This document shows positions 22,542 to 32,209 of a stretch of 63,146 bases of DNA, in pieces. The notes beneath the pieces were generated by a model. That model was not told the DNA's origin. It did no database searches and saw only the letters and a program-made list of their open reading frames with translations. The position numbers and the translations under genes are program-made. The stretch spans positions 1 through 63,146 of the forward strand of contig CATKHK010000141.1 in NCBI GenBank assembly GCA_949751835.1, in the 5' to 3' direction. Source of the stretch: Blepharisma japonicum. Its lineage: Eukaryota; Ciliophora; Heterotrichea; Heterotrichida; Blepharismidae. Each line of letters starts with the position of its first letter. Position 1 is the first letter of the stretch.

Positions 22542-25070
22542 TTATGTAGCCATCTCCAGTGTTTTTGTCGTCTCTTGTAGTCTATTTATTCTTTCTCCAA
22601 TATGGTCACATATATTGTCGATACTCCCCAGTTTGTCATTTAGTGAGCTCATTTGATAAGACAGGGAATCCACCACTTTTGATAGTTCTTTTGTTTTTAT
22701 AGCAAATTGGGTTAGAACTGGGTTGGTAATTCTTTCTGCGTCCAAAATGTCGATCACTTCTAGTGCTTCAGGTGGGATTTCTCCTTTAGAAATCTTCATT
22801 GCTATAGCTGTGTGACCTTTTTCTTCAGCTGTCACAATGGCTCTTATTTTTTCTACCATAGCTTTCACGCTGGTAATTTTGGTATTTTTTCTGTTTCTTT
22901 TATTGGTTATCAGCTTGATTACTTCGTTTTTCACCTTTATTTTGGATTTCCAAGCTTTTCTGTTTGCGTTTTTGTCATATTTGAAGCATTTGGAATAGTC
23001 AAGAGGGATTTGCTTTCTTAGGTACTCTTGTCGGAAATTGTCCCAGATCTGCATTTCAAGTTTTTGTGCCTCAATTTTTTTCTTCAGCTTGGGGAAGTCG
23101 ACTAATAAAGCATCAATGTCTTGGTTTGTGATTACCATGACTCGGGTAGGCTCTATAACTCTGCATGACACAGTTGCTGGGTACTGCATTAATAGCTGCC
23201 TTGAGCATAATACACTTCCCATACCTAATTCATCAATAACTAGCTTAATACCTTTAGTATTTCCAAAAGTGGCGCTTCCTCGCTTACTTCTGGTACTCAA
23301 TCCTAAATGTTCACCTCCAATAACAGAGGAATGCCTTTCTTTATTTTTCAAAGTTATTGTCAAAGTGACGTCAAAAACCACAAAAATAATTTGGACTTTT
23401 CCTTCCAATATTAAAAATGCTTTATCTATGGTTTGGTTTTGCTGGAAAAGGTAAGAATTGGGTGCATAATTTTCAACGTCAAGGGAATAAATTAAATGGT
23501 CAGCAGCTCTTGGAGAAATGTTCTCAAAATATGGGACTCTTGCTAAAGTCCTTTTTAGGAAAGATTTATAGTTGTCTTTGTAGGTGGAAACAGAATTTAA
23601 AAAAGTCTGCTTTACTTCAGGGAATTTTTTGAGAAGTTCATTAAGAATTGGCTTTGTGATTACTGCCAGGGTTGAATAAGTACAAGTTTTGACACTAGCC
23701 GTGCGTGGAGTTTTATATAGTGCTGAAACTTCTCCGAAAAAACTCCCTGGTTCTAGTATTCTTACTGAGTGGGAGTTTTTGTATTCGTCAAGGACTTCAA
23801 CTTCACAAGACCCCATACCTACAAAATAAATATTGTCTTCGTCCTCAAATTGGTTAATTACAGGGTACTCAGGCTGGAAAAACTGGCTATCCAGCTTTTG
23901 CAATGCAAATTTCACCAGCTGAGAGTTACCTTCAAAAAATTCACTGCCTATAAAAACTTCTTCAAATAGACATGCACTGATTTTCTGCTTTTTGCTGGGT
24001 GGGATTAATTTTGAAAAACTTTCATAGCTTGCCTGCCTGTCTAAAATTTTAAAAGATGACGTCAAATAGTCAGTAATTTTCATTTGCAGATCGTCAGAAA
24101 GCTTCATATTTCTCATAGCTGTATTTACAACATCATGAAGGTCACTTAGCTTTTGCGACTCTCTGGTCAAGCTTGTCATGATAACTGAAATTTGTCCAAA
24201 TACAACTGCGGTGATAATAGAGCCTATTAAGACTAAAATCCCTCCAATAGCAAATTGGAGTGTAGTTCTTGGCCAAAATTCAATCCCAGAGTAGGCAAAA
24301 ACCATTGCGTATAGTGCTTGGGAGTATTGAAAATAACGAGGAGAGTCATATAGTAGCTTAAGGTTGGCATCTAGTGAAAGACAAGGGGGAACCCATGAAT
24401 GACTTGAGTCTTCTTGGTCGACTAGGTAGTACCAAAAACAAGCTAAAAGGTGAAGATATATGGTGAGCCACAGTAAAATTGTACAAAACCTTATGAAGAG
24501 CTTAATCCACTCCGTCATCTTCATAAACATCAAGTCATTAGTCACTTTAAGGATTTTGTCCAGCTTTGTTAGCCTAAATAGCGTAAATGCAGGGATCGTG
24601 TAAAAATATTCTGAAGGCAATGCGGCTAAGATATCAAACACAAGCTTGGTTTTTGCATAATTAATTGCAATTAATGTAGGGTCAATAATTTCATCCCCTG
24701 AAGCAGAGTCAAAATACGTCGTCCTGAAGTTCATAATAATATCAGCTGAAAAGACAATCATATTAATAAGTCCAATTGCCTTGATTGAAGGATTTCGCAT
24801 CTCATCTATATCGAATGCCAAAATATATGGGATTGTAAAAGTGTTGTAAAGGACGAAAAGAATCATCAAAATGTCCCATTTCACCCTCATAAGGCCTGAC
24901 TTATGAAACATAAATTCAGGGAGGGTGACTTTGGATATCAGACGTGACTGAGGATTTCTCAAAGAAGCAAAGGACATTGAGATACTAGCATCGTCGTCTT
25001 CAACCCTGGACACTTCTTCGTAGCCGCTTGATAGGATTGATTCATTGTGGCTTCTTGCTTTTGTCAGCAT
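22542..25070 (-). CDS. Cyclic nucleotide-binding-domain ion channel with two cNBDs and atypical pore
   Basis: 842 residues, no TGA needed. Six membrane segments lie at about residues 64-290: S1 WDILMILFVLYNTF, then S2-S3. S4 is weakly charged (TLFRLTKLDKILKV). The pore helix is followed by YSGIEFWPRTT where K-selective CNG/HCN/EAG channels have T-x-GYGD. The C-linker (MTSLTRESQKLSDLHDVVN) leads to a first cNBD (about 375-490) with the phosphate cassette GSFFGEVSALYKTPRTASV, which looks competent to bind cAMP or cGMP. A second, degenerate cNBD-like domain follows (about 505-660), then a basic tail with coiled coil. Probably a surface or ciliary channel; ion selectivity cannot be predicted because of the altered filter. 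Confidence 0.88.
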   Translation of the reverse strand: MLTKARSHNESILSSGYEEVSRVEDDDASISMSFASLRNPQSRLISKVTLPEFMFHKSGLMRVKWDILMILFVLYNTFTIPYILAFDIDEMRNPSIKAIGLINMIVFSADIIMNFRTTYFDSASGDEIIDPTLIAINYAKTKLVFDILAALPSEYFYTIPAFTLFRLTKLDKILKVTNDLMFMKMTEWIKLFIRFCTILLWLTIYLHLLACFWYYLVDQEDSSHSWVPPCLSLDANLKLLYDSPRYFQYSQALYAMVFAYSGIEFWPRTTLQFAIGGILVLIGSIITAVVFGQISVIMTSLTRESQKLSDLHDVVNTAMRNMKLSDDLQMKITDYLTSSFKILDRQASYESFSKLIPPSKKQKISACLFEEVFIGSEFFEGNSQLVKFALQKLDSQFFQPEYPVINQFEDEDNIYFVGMGSCEVEVLDEYKNSHSVRILEPGSFFGEVSALYKTPRTASVKTCTYSTLAVITKPILNELLKKFPEVKQTFLNSVSTYKDNYKSFLKRTLARVPYFENISPRAADHLIYSLDVENYAPNSYLFQQNQTIDKAFLILEGKVQIIFVVFDVTLTITLKNKERHSSVIGGEHLGLSTRSKRGSATFGNTKGIKLVIDELGMGSVLCSRQLLMQYPATVSCRVIEPTRVMVITNQDIDALLVDFPKLKKKIEAQKLEMQIWDNFRQEYLRKQIPLDYSKCFKYDKNANRKAWKSKIKVKNEVIKLITNKRNRKNTKITSVKAMVEKIRAIVTAEEKGHTAIAMKISKGEIPPEALEVIDILDAERITNPVLTQFAIKTKELSKVVDSLSYQMSSLNDKLGSIDNICDHIGERINRLQETTKTLEMAT

Positions 25071-25073
25071 TTT

Positions 25074-25081
25074 ATTTATAA
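25074..25081 (-). promoter_or_regulatory. TATA-like element before the channel gene
   Basis: TTATAAAT on the minus strand, four bases before the ATG (minus) at 25070. One of the clearest examples of the recurrent start-proximal element. Confidence 0.4.
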
Positions 25082-25166
25082 GCGTTTAAAAATATTTGAA
25101 TAACTCCTTCATGGAAACTATGTGGAAATTCGTTATCGTGATAGTTTGGTTAATTTATTAAGGAGA

Positions 25167-25439
25167 TTAAAGAGTTTCAAATAAAGCTCTTACAAGGATC
25201 TTGAATTCGCTGTGGCTTAGCTCTCCATTTCCATCCTCATCTAAAATATCTAAAGCTCCTTTAAGCTGTTGGTCAGAAAGTGGATACATGCCAATTTCTC
25301 TTGCAATTACAGTCATGGCCTTTTTTAGTTCAGTCTTTTCGATATTTCCACTGTTATCGAGATCGATGGCTCTGAACATTTCCCTTGTGATGCTGTCGAA
25401 GAGTTTTTCATCTCTTAATATTGTACTAATTGATTCCAT
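25167..25439 (-). CDS. Small two-EF-hand calcium-binding protein
   Basis: 90 residues. Two EF-hand loops are visible, DLDNSGNIEKTE (about residues 26-37) and DEDGNGELSHSE (about 71-82). Both have Asp at 1, Asp at 3, Gly at 6, a hydrophobic residue at 8 and Glu at 12, so both should bind calcium. Helices flank both loops and there is no other domain, so it is calmodulin-half sized, like S100 or caltractin fragments. The gene sits about 100 bp upstream of the channel on the same strand with no overlap. A partner role with the channel is possible but is not shown. The complete start and stop argue against a fragment. Confidence 0.85.
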   Translation of the reverse strand: MESISTILRDEKLFDSITREMFRAIDLDNSGNIEKTELKKAMTVIAREIGMYPLSDQQLKGALDILDEDGNGELSHSEFKILVRALFETL

Positions 25440-26941
25440 TTATTGCTTATTAAATATATTTTAAAATTACTTTAGGCTATTAAAAAGCTGCATAATTTCA
25501 ATTTCAATATAATGAAAAATTTAACTAAAAATAAAATTTATGCTATTTTACTATAATAATATAAAAAAATTAACAAAATAAGCACTTAGATTCTAACTTG
25601 ATGATAGTAGAAGGACCATAGCAGCTTAATACAGCAACTCTCTGTCATTTGCAGATAATAATAAGTATTGTCGAGAATAATATTGTGTGAGAAGTATACA
25701 AATCCATTAAAAATAGTTATGAATCGAAACATTTTATGGAATGAAATATTTGGATTTAGATTTGGCCTATTTCAAATTTTAGCTAGCTGCAATACAGCAC
25801 TAATTTTTGACCAATAAAAATCCTAGCAAGTAGCATAGCTGGTACAAGTTAGATTTAAGTATAGTCATGAGCTATTATTGATCACCATCATTGAGGATTT
25901 AATCTTTACAATTGATTTTATGCCTCCTACATCTAAGACTAGGACCATTATCATTCAATTAAATATTCAGAGTTAAATAAACTTTCTTAAGATTCAAGTT
26001 ATTTTATTTTAGATCGATAAATTATATAAATAATATTAGACTATCAAAATTACTATAATTATATAGCAACTAATGATACTATGCTATAAAGGATGCTAGA
26101 AGCATCCTTATCTTTTGGCTCAAAAATTTTTGTTAGCCTAATTATTATTAAATTAATTTAAAGCTGTGAAATATATATATCTAATTATCCGTTACCTTAA
26201 CTTCAGAGGATGTTAAGAACCCTCCCCAGCTCTTATGAGCCTCTTAACTGTTCTCTATACTAACTTGCACTGACTTCTTCTTCTTTTTCTCTTTCTCCTT
26301 TGCTTCAATTTCTCACGTTCTCTATGCTGGTCTGCATGCCTTACTTGCTCCTTCCATTCATCCCCTGTAAAACATTGTTGTATTCTCCGTCTCACTTGCC
26401 AATCTTTCTAGCAATTCCTTTATGTCACATTGTCTATTCGCTTCATGCAGCTTGCTATACCCTCTTTTTTGTTAACTCATCTTAAACTTGATTCAAAACT
26501 GAATCTAAATTCTTCTTCACAGATCAACTTTTCTTTCCCATAATATTTTCGTCATCTTTCTTACAGTTCTATAAATTTTTTATTTTCTAACTACTCTCTG
26601 TCTTTACGAGGGCTACAAAAACTTTTACCTTTTTTGTCCTTATTGCTTTCTTTGCTTTTTTGACTTTTTTTGAACCTTTTGTCTTTTTTGTATTTTTTTC
26701 TTTGTTAAATATTTTAAAGAAATAAACACTCTTGTTATGTCTTGCAAATAACTTACACATATTTTAATTTTTCAAATTATTAGCTAAAATGAACATATTT
26801 TAATTTCAAATTTTCTGGGAAAACTCAAAGCTGTCTTATACTTTATTTAAATCACCCGTACTACTATATAAAGAATAAAAATTTATAAACGTTTATATAG
26901 GGCAAAAACACCCTATAAATATGATTATGCTTAATTGTTTA
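25440..26941. other. Gene-poor 1.5 kb with a purine-rich minus-strand block
   Basis: No complete gene is supported. Between about 26270 and 26720 the plus strand is very pyrimidine-rich, so the minus strand reads hydrophilic, Lys/Glu/Arg-rich peptides in more than one frame, each broken by stops. This resembles a decayed charged coding region or a biased non-coding block. The rest is ordinary AT-rich DNA. Confidence 0.45.
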
Positions 26942-28753
26942 TTATTTAGAAACAAGATCTGGAGTGAAAAATCCTCTGCAGCCTGAAGTCATGTTTTCTC
27001 CAAAATATCACTCATCTAACTCCGATATCTTCTTAATCAAATCTCCTTTATTCATAGCCAAAAACCCAGACTGGATTGGACTATGATCTTGTTTGCAAGT
27101 AAAAATTGAGTCATCAAATTCTTCATTCCCAAGCGTAAATTTCGGAGTTGGAGGAATATTTTTTTTCTTTATATTTTTGCCTGCAGAGTCAGAAAATGGC
27201 ATATCATAGCCTTTTCCATAATCCTCTTCTTCCTCTTCTGGGTAGGTTTCTTCTCTTGTTTCTTTAGACTCAATAGGCTCATACATAGGCTCATCTATCG
27301 GCTCTTCAATTTCAATTTCATTAGGAGCTGAGCTCGTTGTGCCGTTTTCTTGCTTTTCATCTAAAATTCCAGTTGGCTTGAACTCTTTGCAAGGATCATT
27401 GATAATTTCGCTGAAATCGATATCTTTTATAAGCTTAGAATCAACGCGAATTAATTTATCAGTCACCAAACTGAGGAGTTTTTTGAGTTTTTTGTTTTGT
27501 ATTAATAAGAGATCATGCTCATAAGAAACTGTGTCACAAAATTCAATGGTTTCATCTAAGGCTTCTTTGATATGGTCTCTTTCTAAAGTAACTTGTTCTA
27601 TTTCTCGCTTATACGCATTAACTTCATCTTGGTTGTTGTTTTCTTGCTTTGGTGGAGAAGTTCATGGAGGGCTTTGCAATGGCAGAGAATAATACATTGG
27701 CTTTTCCTTTGATGGAGGCGATTCTACCACAGTTGCCATGTGCAGCTCTTCATCAACGACTACTGAATTTTCAAGAGACGAAGAAGCAGAAACAGGCAAA
27801 GTTGGCTGAGGGCTTTCTTGTGGTTTATTTTTAGGTTGGGCTGGCTTTTTGTCAAAAACTTGCGTTTTTTTAGCAGAATTCGATTTTTTGCCATATTTCA
27901 TGATATCAAAATCTGCAGGAGGAGCAGGGATTTTTCTTGGTGGTGGCTTAGGTTTAGCTGTTTTATTCGGAAATTCAATCAGCCCTGATGGTCTTCGATA
28001 AAACAGCGAATTCAACGGAATCGCTTCTTTCTTTTTACTATTAGCTGCATCCTTATTTTTCCCTTTAATTTCATAGTATTCTTGCATGCAGTAATCCACA
28101 AAAGCTTCTGCTGGTATTTCCACCGTATAATCTGCATCAAAAAGCCTACTCGTCAATTTCTGGACACAAGAAGTTGGCTTAATTGCATCTGCAAACAGCC
28201 GAGAAGCAATGCTGACCCATTCACTAGTAGTCAGCATCAGCTCTTTCAGGAAAACATCGTTTCTTGGGTTGTCTCCTAATTTTATTTGTAAAATGATTTT
28301 TCTTGCCCTCAAATAGAACAAGAACATTGTTGAATCCAGTTTTTCGTTAAGAAATTTGTGAAATAATCCTATTTCTCCTGGCTTGTTTTTGTACTTTTCA
28401 ATTGTGAAATTCAACCTTCAGGCAACATCTGCGACTTCATCAAGATTTTTCATTTTGCGACACTAAGTTAGAGTTACAATGTGAGAAATGAAAAATTCAG
28501 GAAGCAAAGGTGGCGATGCCTCGTGAAAAGGGTAAATTTGGCATAATTCTGAGATTACAGATAGAGCATCATTTTCTTCTTTTAATTGAGAAACTGGAAT
28601 TGGGCTATAAAGCGATTGGGGAATGCCCTGAGTCTCTAGTCGCTTGGCGAAGGTATTGGAAGACATCTTTAAACTTATTATTTGTAAAAAAGATATATCT
28701 GACGATTTATTTAGCCAAATAAATAATCTCTCACAATTGAATTTAACAGCCAT
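26942..28753 (-). CDS. Uncharacterised proline-rich, coiled-coil protein (one 15-nt intron)
   Basis: 598 residues after removing intron 28463-28477, which holds an in-frame TAG. Several TGA codons read as Trp bridge the frame, including the last one before WYFGENM near the C-terminus. The first 250 residues are helical and globular (MAVKFNCERLFIWLNKS, later DEVADVAWRLNFTIEKY) with a faint calponin-homology look that I do not trust. The middle is rich in Pro and Lys (KPKPPPRKIPAPPADF). A coiled coil follows (EIEQVTLERDHIKEALDE). The C-terminal third is acidic, with repeated EPIDEPMYEPIE-type phrases. No family is recognised. Start chosen at the first ATG in frame, 15 bp after a TTATAAAT element; a GTG two codons earlier is unlikely. 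Confidence 0.75.
28463..28477 (-). other. 15-nt intron in the proline-rich protein gene
   Basis: GTAACTCTAACTTAG on the minus strand. Its last three bases are an in-frame TAG, so it must be spliced for the upstream exon (ending FFISHI) to join CRKMKNLDEVADV. Same length, GTAA start and A10 as the others. Confidence 0.85.
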
Positions 28754-28863
28754 TTTCACATTAATTTATAACTGAATTTAATAATTTTTATTTTTACAAA
28801 AAATTAGCCAAAAATAATTTTACCCGAAACAAGATCAGCCCAGCTTGCTCCTGAAATAATGTG

Positions 28864-28871
28864 TATATAAA
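28864..28871 (+). promoter_or_regulatory. TATA-like element before the C2HC gene
   Basis: TATATAAA directly precedes the ATG at 28872. Confidence 0.35.
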
Positions 28872-30083
28872 ATGGAAACCAACAGTCTCTCCACCTTAAA
28901 CCCCTTAGGAAATGTATGGTAAACTCTACTCAGCTATACAGAAGAAGGTTTAATTTCCTGCCCAAACTGCTCACAAGTCTTAACTCACGACGAATATGAA
29001 TTTCATCTAAATAATTGTATGCCAGAACAAAATAATTCTGTAATTTCAACAGAGAGAAAAAAAGTCCTCATATCTCTAAACACCGAAAGCGACCTTCGAG
29101 TCACTTGCAAGTTCTGTGACAGAAAATTTGCCCCAGAAAGGGTTTTAAAGCACCAATTCGCATGCGAATATTCTTCAAAAAAAAGGCCACAGTTCGATAT
29201 GAAGCGAAAACGTTCACCTTTGCTAGAGAGTGATACGTCAAAAGTCATGCAAATTTCAAAAAGACATAACATGACGCAGAAGTTCAATGATAAAAAGTGG
29301 CATAAGCTGCATGAAGATTTTTTAAACACAATCAGATATGCAAGGAAATTTAAATCGTTTGAAGAAAAAGGCAAAGATCCAACTGTTCTGAAGCCGCCGA
29401 CTGTTTTATATGATAATTATATACAGTGCCCAACCTGCTTAAGGAAGTTTGCCCCAATTCCTGGAGAAAGGCATATTGCGAATTGTAAAAATATCATTAA
29501 CAAGCCGAAGCCGCTTGCCAGAATGCCAACTGATATGCATTTCCCACAGATAAAAAATAATGGGAAAAGCTATCACAATAAACAGATAAAATCTTTAAAC
29601 AACTCTACAGTAAAAGAAGACTCCCAGTGCTCTTATTATTGTTCTCCTACGATGTCTAAAAAAGAATTTATTCCTAACAAATCTCCAATTCCTCCGATTG
29701 TCAGGGTTTCCCCTGACTCAAATGATCCATATACTATCAAAACCCGCAGAAGGGACTCATCAGTCCAGCGCTCAGCTGTTTTTGCAATCCAGTGCTCCCA
29801 CTGCTCAAAAATCTTTGACCCCAAAGGTTTAGAAAAACACATCCAAACCTACTCCAAAGAGCTGGCCAAGACCAAACAATTCCGAGTGATGTCTGAAAGT
29901 CCTTACCCCAAATACTCTCCAATCGCTACAAAAAATTCCCAAACTGACACCTCTACATTACGAATCCGAAGATCTGGTAAAGCTCTCAAACATCTTGACG
30001 AAAAATGCAAAAACTGCAAATCGCCTTGTCCCTTTGAAGCAAAATTTTGTATGATGTGTGGAATGAAGCTGGATGACAGTTAA
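28872..30083 (+). CDS. C2HC-type zinc finger protein (ZC2HC1-like)
   Basis: 398 residues after removing the 15-nt intron 28919-28933, which contains an in-frame TAA. Four C2HC/C2H-like fingers of the ZC2HC1 type occur: CPNC...H...NNC near residue 30, CKFCDRKFAPERVLKHQFAC near 70, CPTCLRKFAPIPGERHIANC near 170, and CSHCSKIFDPKGLEKHIQTY near 275, where the final Cys is missing. The C-terminus is a separate zinc-ribbon-like pair, CKNCKSPCPFEAKFCMMCG. Linkers are basic and Ser/Pro-rich. ZC2HC1 proteins are poorly characterised; in protists some are linked to cilia or the cytoskeleton, but no role is proven here. The gene converges with the next with 18 bp between. Confidence 0.8.
28919..28933 (+). 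other. 15-nt intron in the C2HC zinc-finger gene
   Basis: GTAAACTCTACTCAG. It splits the codon TG|C and removes an in-frame TAA; splicing yields GNVCYTEEGLISCPNC, which opens the first finger. Confidence 0.85.
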
Positions 30084-30101
30084 TTTTTATTTATAATTAA
30101 A

Positions 30102-31064
30102 CTATGTGCTATGCCTCATGTCTATGTAATTTGTCAATGTGTGTTCTTGTTCTTTTAAATGTGCCAGAATTCTGTCCAATGAAAGCATTTCTTCGCATTT
30201 CATTCGATATGCGATTTCCAGCTGGATTAGCTCAGCCTCATCACTGTCTTCGGCGTCTGGGTTTTCGACTGATATTCTGTCTGTGATTTGGTTTTCACTT
30301 TCATTGCTGGAATCCGCTTCTTTATTGTAGATTTCTTCACGGTTTTCGAACCAATAGTTTTCATAGTTCATTTTAAGCCAGTTGTCTTCACGGATTATGT
30401 CGTCAACTTTTTTTGTAGCTTTGGGAGGGGAGGCTTTTATAGTAGACTGAAGTCGGTAGAGCTCTTCTTCTAGCTCTTTGCACCTATCAATTTCTTCGTC
30501 TCTTTCTGCTTTGGCTTCTTTTAAGCTTTCTTCTACAGCATTTATAAGCATTTTTGCTTGTTTTATCATTTGGCTAGGATCATCATGCATAATTTTGTGG
30601 GCGTCTTCTATGTCAACTTCAAGCTGCCTTATGTATTTTTCCAATTTTTGGACTGCCTGCTCTTTTAGCTCGATTTCTTTTCGCAGTTTTGCTTTTTCAT
30701 CATTTAGCCTTAAAACTGATTCTTTTTTTCTGATTCGGCATTTATTGGCTTGGTCCTCAGCTTGAAGAATTGCGATTTCCCCTTGTTTTATTTCGCTTTC
30801 GATTCTTTGGCTTGCTTTTAACAGAATTTCGTTTTCTGTTTTAACGGCTTGATGGATTTTGGCAGAAACTAGCTGTGGGATTTCAGTATCGTATGAGAGC
30901 TCTTTTGAAGGCCTTGATGAAGAGAGAGATGAGAGTAGTTCTTCAAGGATAAGTTTGTTAAGTCTGATTGTTTGCTCTAAATCTTCAATCTCTACTCGAA
31001 TTTCTGTGCTGTTGGGGACATCTACTGAGAGAGCGCTGAAGCTTGAAACTGATTCGGATTTCAT
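30102..31064 (-). CDS. Coiled-coil protein of unknown function
   Basis: 320 residues, uninterrupted and ATG to TAG. About residues 20-215 form a nearly continuous coiled coil rich in Glu, Lys, Leu and Gln (for example LRKEIELKEQAVQKLEKYIR), with few helix breakers. A short aromatic stretch (DDIIREDNWLKMNYENYWFE) lies near 235-255, followed by an acidic Ser/Asn/Glu linker and a final helical segment ending RILAHLKEQEHTLTNYIDM. There is no membrane segment, signal peptide or catalytic motif. Likely structural, perhaps cytoskeletal or basal-body associated, but this is only a guess from composition. Both gene ends are clear, and the 5' flank is unusually long (432 bp). Confidence 0.8.
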   Translation of the reverse strand: MKSESVSSFSALSVDVPNSTEIRVEIEDLEQTIRLNKLILEELLSSLSSSRPSKELSYDTEIPQLVSAKIHQAVKTENEILLKASQRIESEIKQGEIAILQAEDQANKCRIRKKESVLRLNDEKAKLRKEIELKEQAVQKLEKYIRQLEVDIEDAHKIMHDDPSQMIKQAKMLINAVEESLKEAKAERDEEIDRCKELEEELYRLQSTIKASPPKATKKVDDIIREDNWLKMNYENYWFENREEIYNKEADSSNESENQITDRISVENPDAEDSDEAELIQLEIAYRMKCEEMLSLDRILAHLKEQEHTLTNYIDMRHST

Positions 31065-31496
31065 AATTTTAGATATATTTTATTTTTCTTGCCAATTATT
31101 TTAAAATTAAGTCTACATAACTGGCTTTATTTTTAAAACCAGATTATAAAATGTAATGCATTATTTTGCCCTATAAAACCTAATTCTTCAGTATCTTATC
31201 ATATTTTCACTTGTCCTTAGATAGTTGATCTGTAGTATTAACTGCTATTCTGATATTCACATAGACTCTTATTATGTGTATTAAATAATAAGCTTTCTAT
31301 TTTTCATAATGCAAATTTTATGAATAAGTAATTATTAGCATCAAAAATAGCGATTCTCGTAAAATTACTCTCTTTGCCACTTATGACGAGTAATAGACAA
31401 GCTAGAGTATTAAAAATTCGTAAATTAGCTTTTTTACAATTGTATTGATGGGCAGGCTGAAACATCTGTTTCAATTGAAATATAGCTTATTGTAAA
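31065..31496. other. Intergenic between divergent genes
   Basis: AT-rich, about 430 bp, with no RNA gene or credible frame seen. It presumably carries two promoters. Confidence 0.5.
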
Positions 31497-32169
31497 ATGG
31501 TGCATGTGCTTCTTTACTACGCAAACATTATAGGTACTTTTTATTAAAGACTATGGTAGAATCATCTTTCTACTTTGGGCAATGGCAGTATACCAATCAA
31601 ATCCACTGGCTTTTATTTTCTTCTACGTTGTCTCAGCTGCACTTGACGCTGTGGATGGAATGGCAGCCCGACATTTCCACCAAAGTAACTTATATTCAGC
31701 ATCCAATGTGGGAATGGTTCTAGACATGTCAATTGACAGAATGGCTTATCTCGTTATCCAAGCTATCAACTTCATCCTCTTCCCACAATATGCCAACGTC
31801 TATTTAACTCTTATTATACTAGATGGAGTCTCACATATCGCCATGGTCAGCAGTTCTTTGATATCAGGAAAGACAACACATAAACTGAAAGACGAAGACA
31901 CCCATTGGCTGCTGAGGCTTTACTACGGCACTCATCTTTTGTTCACTTTATGCTTATGCAGTGAGGTAAATTATATGCAGGGATTTGCTGTTATTTCTTA
32001 TATAACTTATTATTACCAGTTTGAAGGAATTTTAGAGATTATACACAAGGCTTTGTTTGTATTTTTCGCTGCAGGAACTTTTGTTAAGCAAGTTATTAAT
32101 GTGTTCCAAATACAGCATGCTGCCAAACAGTATCAGCTTTTCCTTGACAGTCGGAAGAAAAATGAATAA
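31497..32169 (+). CDS. PIS1: Phosphatidylinositol synthase (CDP-DAG:inositol phosphatidyltransferase)
   Basis: Spliced length is 213 residues, the same as human CDIPT, after removing a 16-nt intron (31534-31549) and a 15-nt intron (31685-31699). Exon 1 and 2 give YYANIIDYGRIIFLLWA, the conserved PIS N-terminus. The CDP-alcohol phosphotransferase signature D-x-x-D-G-x-x-A-R...G-x-x-x-D-x-x-x-D is intact: DAVDGMAARHFHQ, then after splicing TSNVGMVLDMSIDR. These Asp residues bind the metal that positions CDP-diacylglycerol. Multi-pass membrane segments follow. The enzyme makes phosphatidylinositol in the ER membrane, feeding phosphoinositide signalling and GPI anchors. The 3' end lies 40 bp from the next gene on the same strand. 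Confidence 0.93.
31534..31549 (+). other. 16-nt intron 1 of the PI synthase gene
   Basis: GTACTTTTTATTAAAG. The only 16-nt intron found. It shifts frame if retained; splicing restores NIIDYGRIIF. It also has A at position 10 but begins GTAC and ends AAAG. Confidence 0.85.
31685..31699 (+). other. 15-nt intron 2 of the PI synthase gene, inside the catalytic signature
   Basis: GTAACTTATATTCAG. It has no stop in frame, so only the family alignment reveals it: splicing restores normal spacing between the AAR and GMVLD parts of the CDP-alcohol phosphotransferase motif. Confidence 0.85.
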
Positions 32170-32200
32170 GGAATTAACTAGCATAAAAGTACTTAGAATA

Positions 32201-32208
32201 TTTATAAA
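32201..32208 (+). promoter_or_regulatory. TATA-like element before the FtsX-type permease gene
   Basis: TTTATAAA ends one base before the ATG at 32210, within the 40-bp gap after the PI synthase gene. Confidence 0.4.
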
Positions 32209-32209
32209 T

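Noticed and set aside
26300-26485. 61-codon plus-strand frame
   Set aside because: Lies in a pyrimidine-rich tract that produces hydrophobic chance frames; no domain, no start element.
28915-28934. A 20-nt intron starting at an earlier GT in the C2HC gene
   Set aside because: The nested 15-nt GTAAACTCTACTCAG matches the other introns in length and A10 and gives a better first finger.
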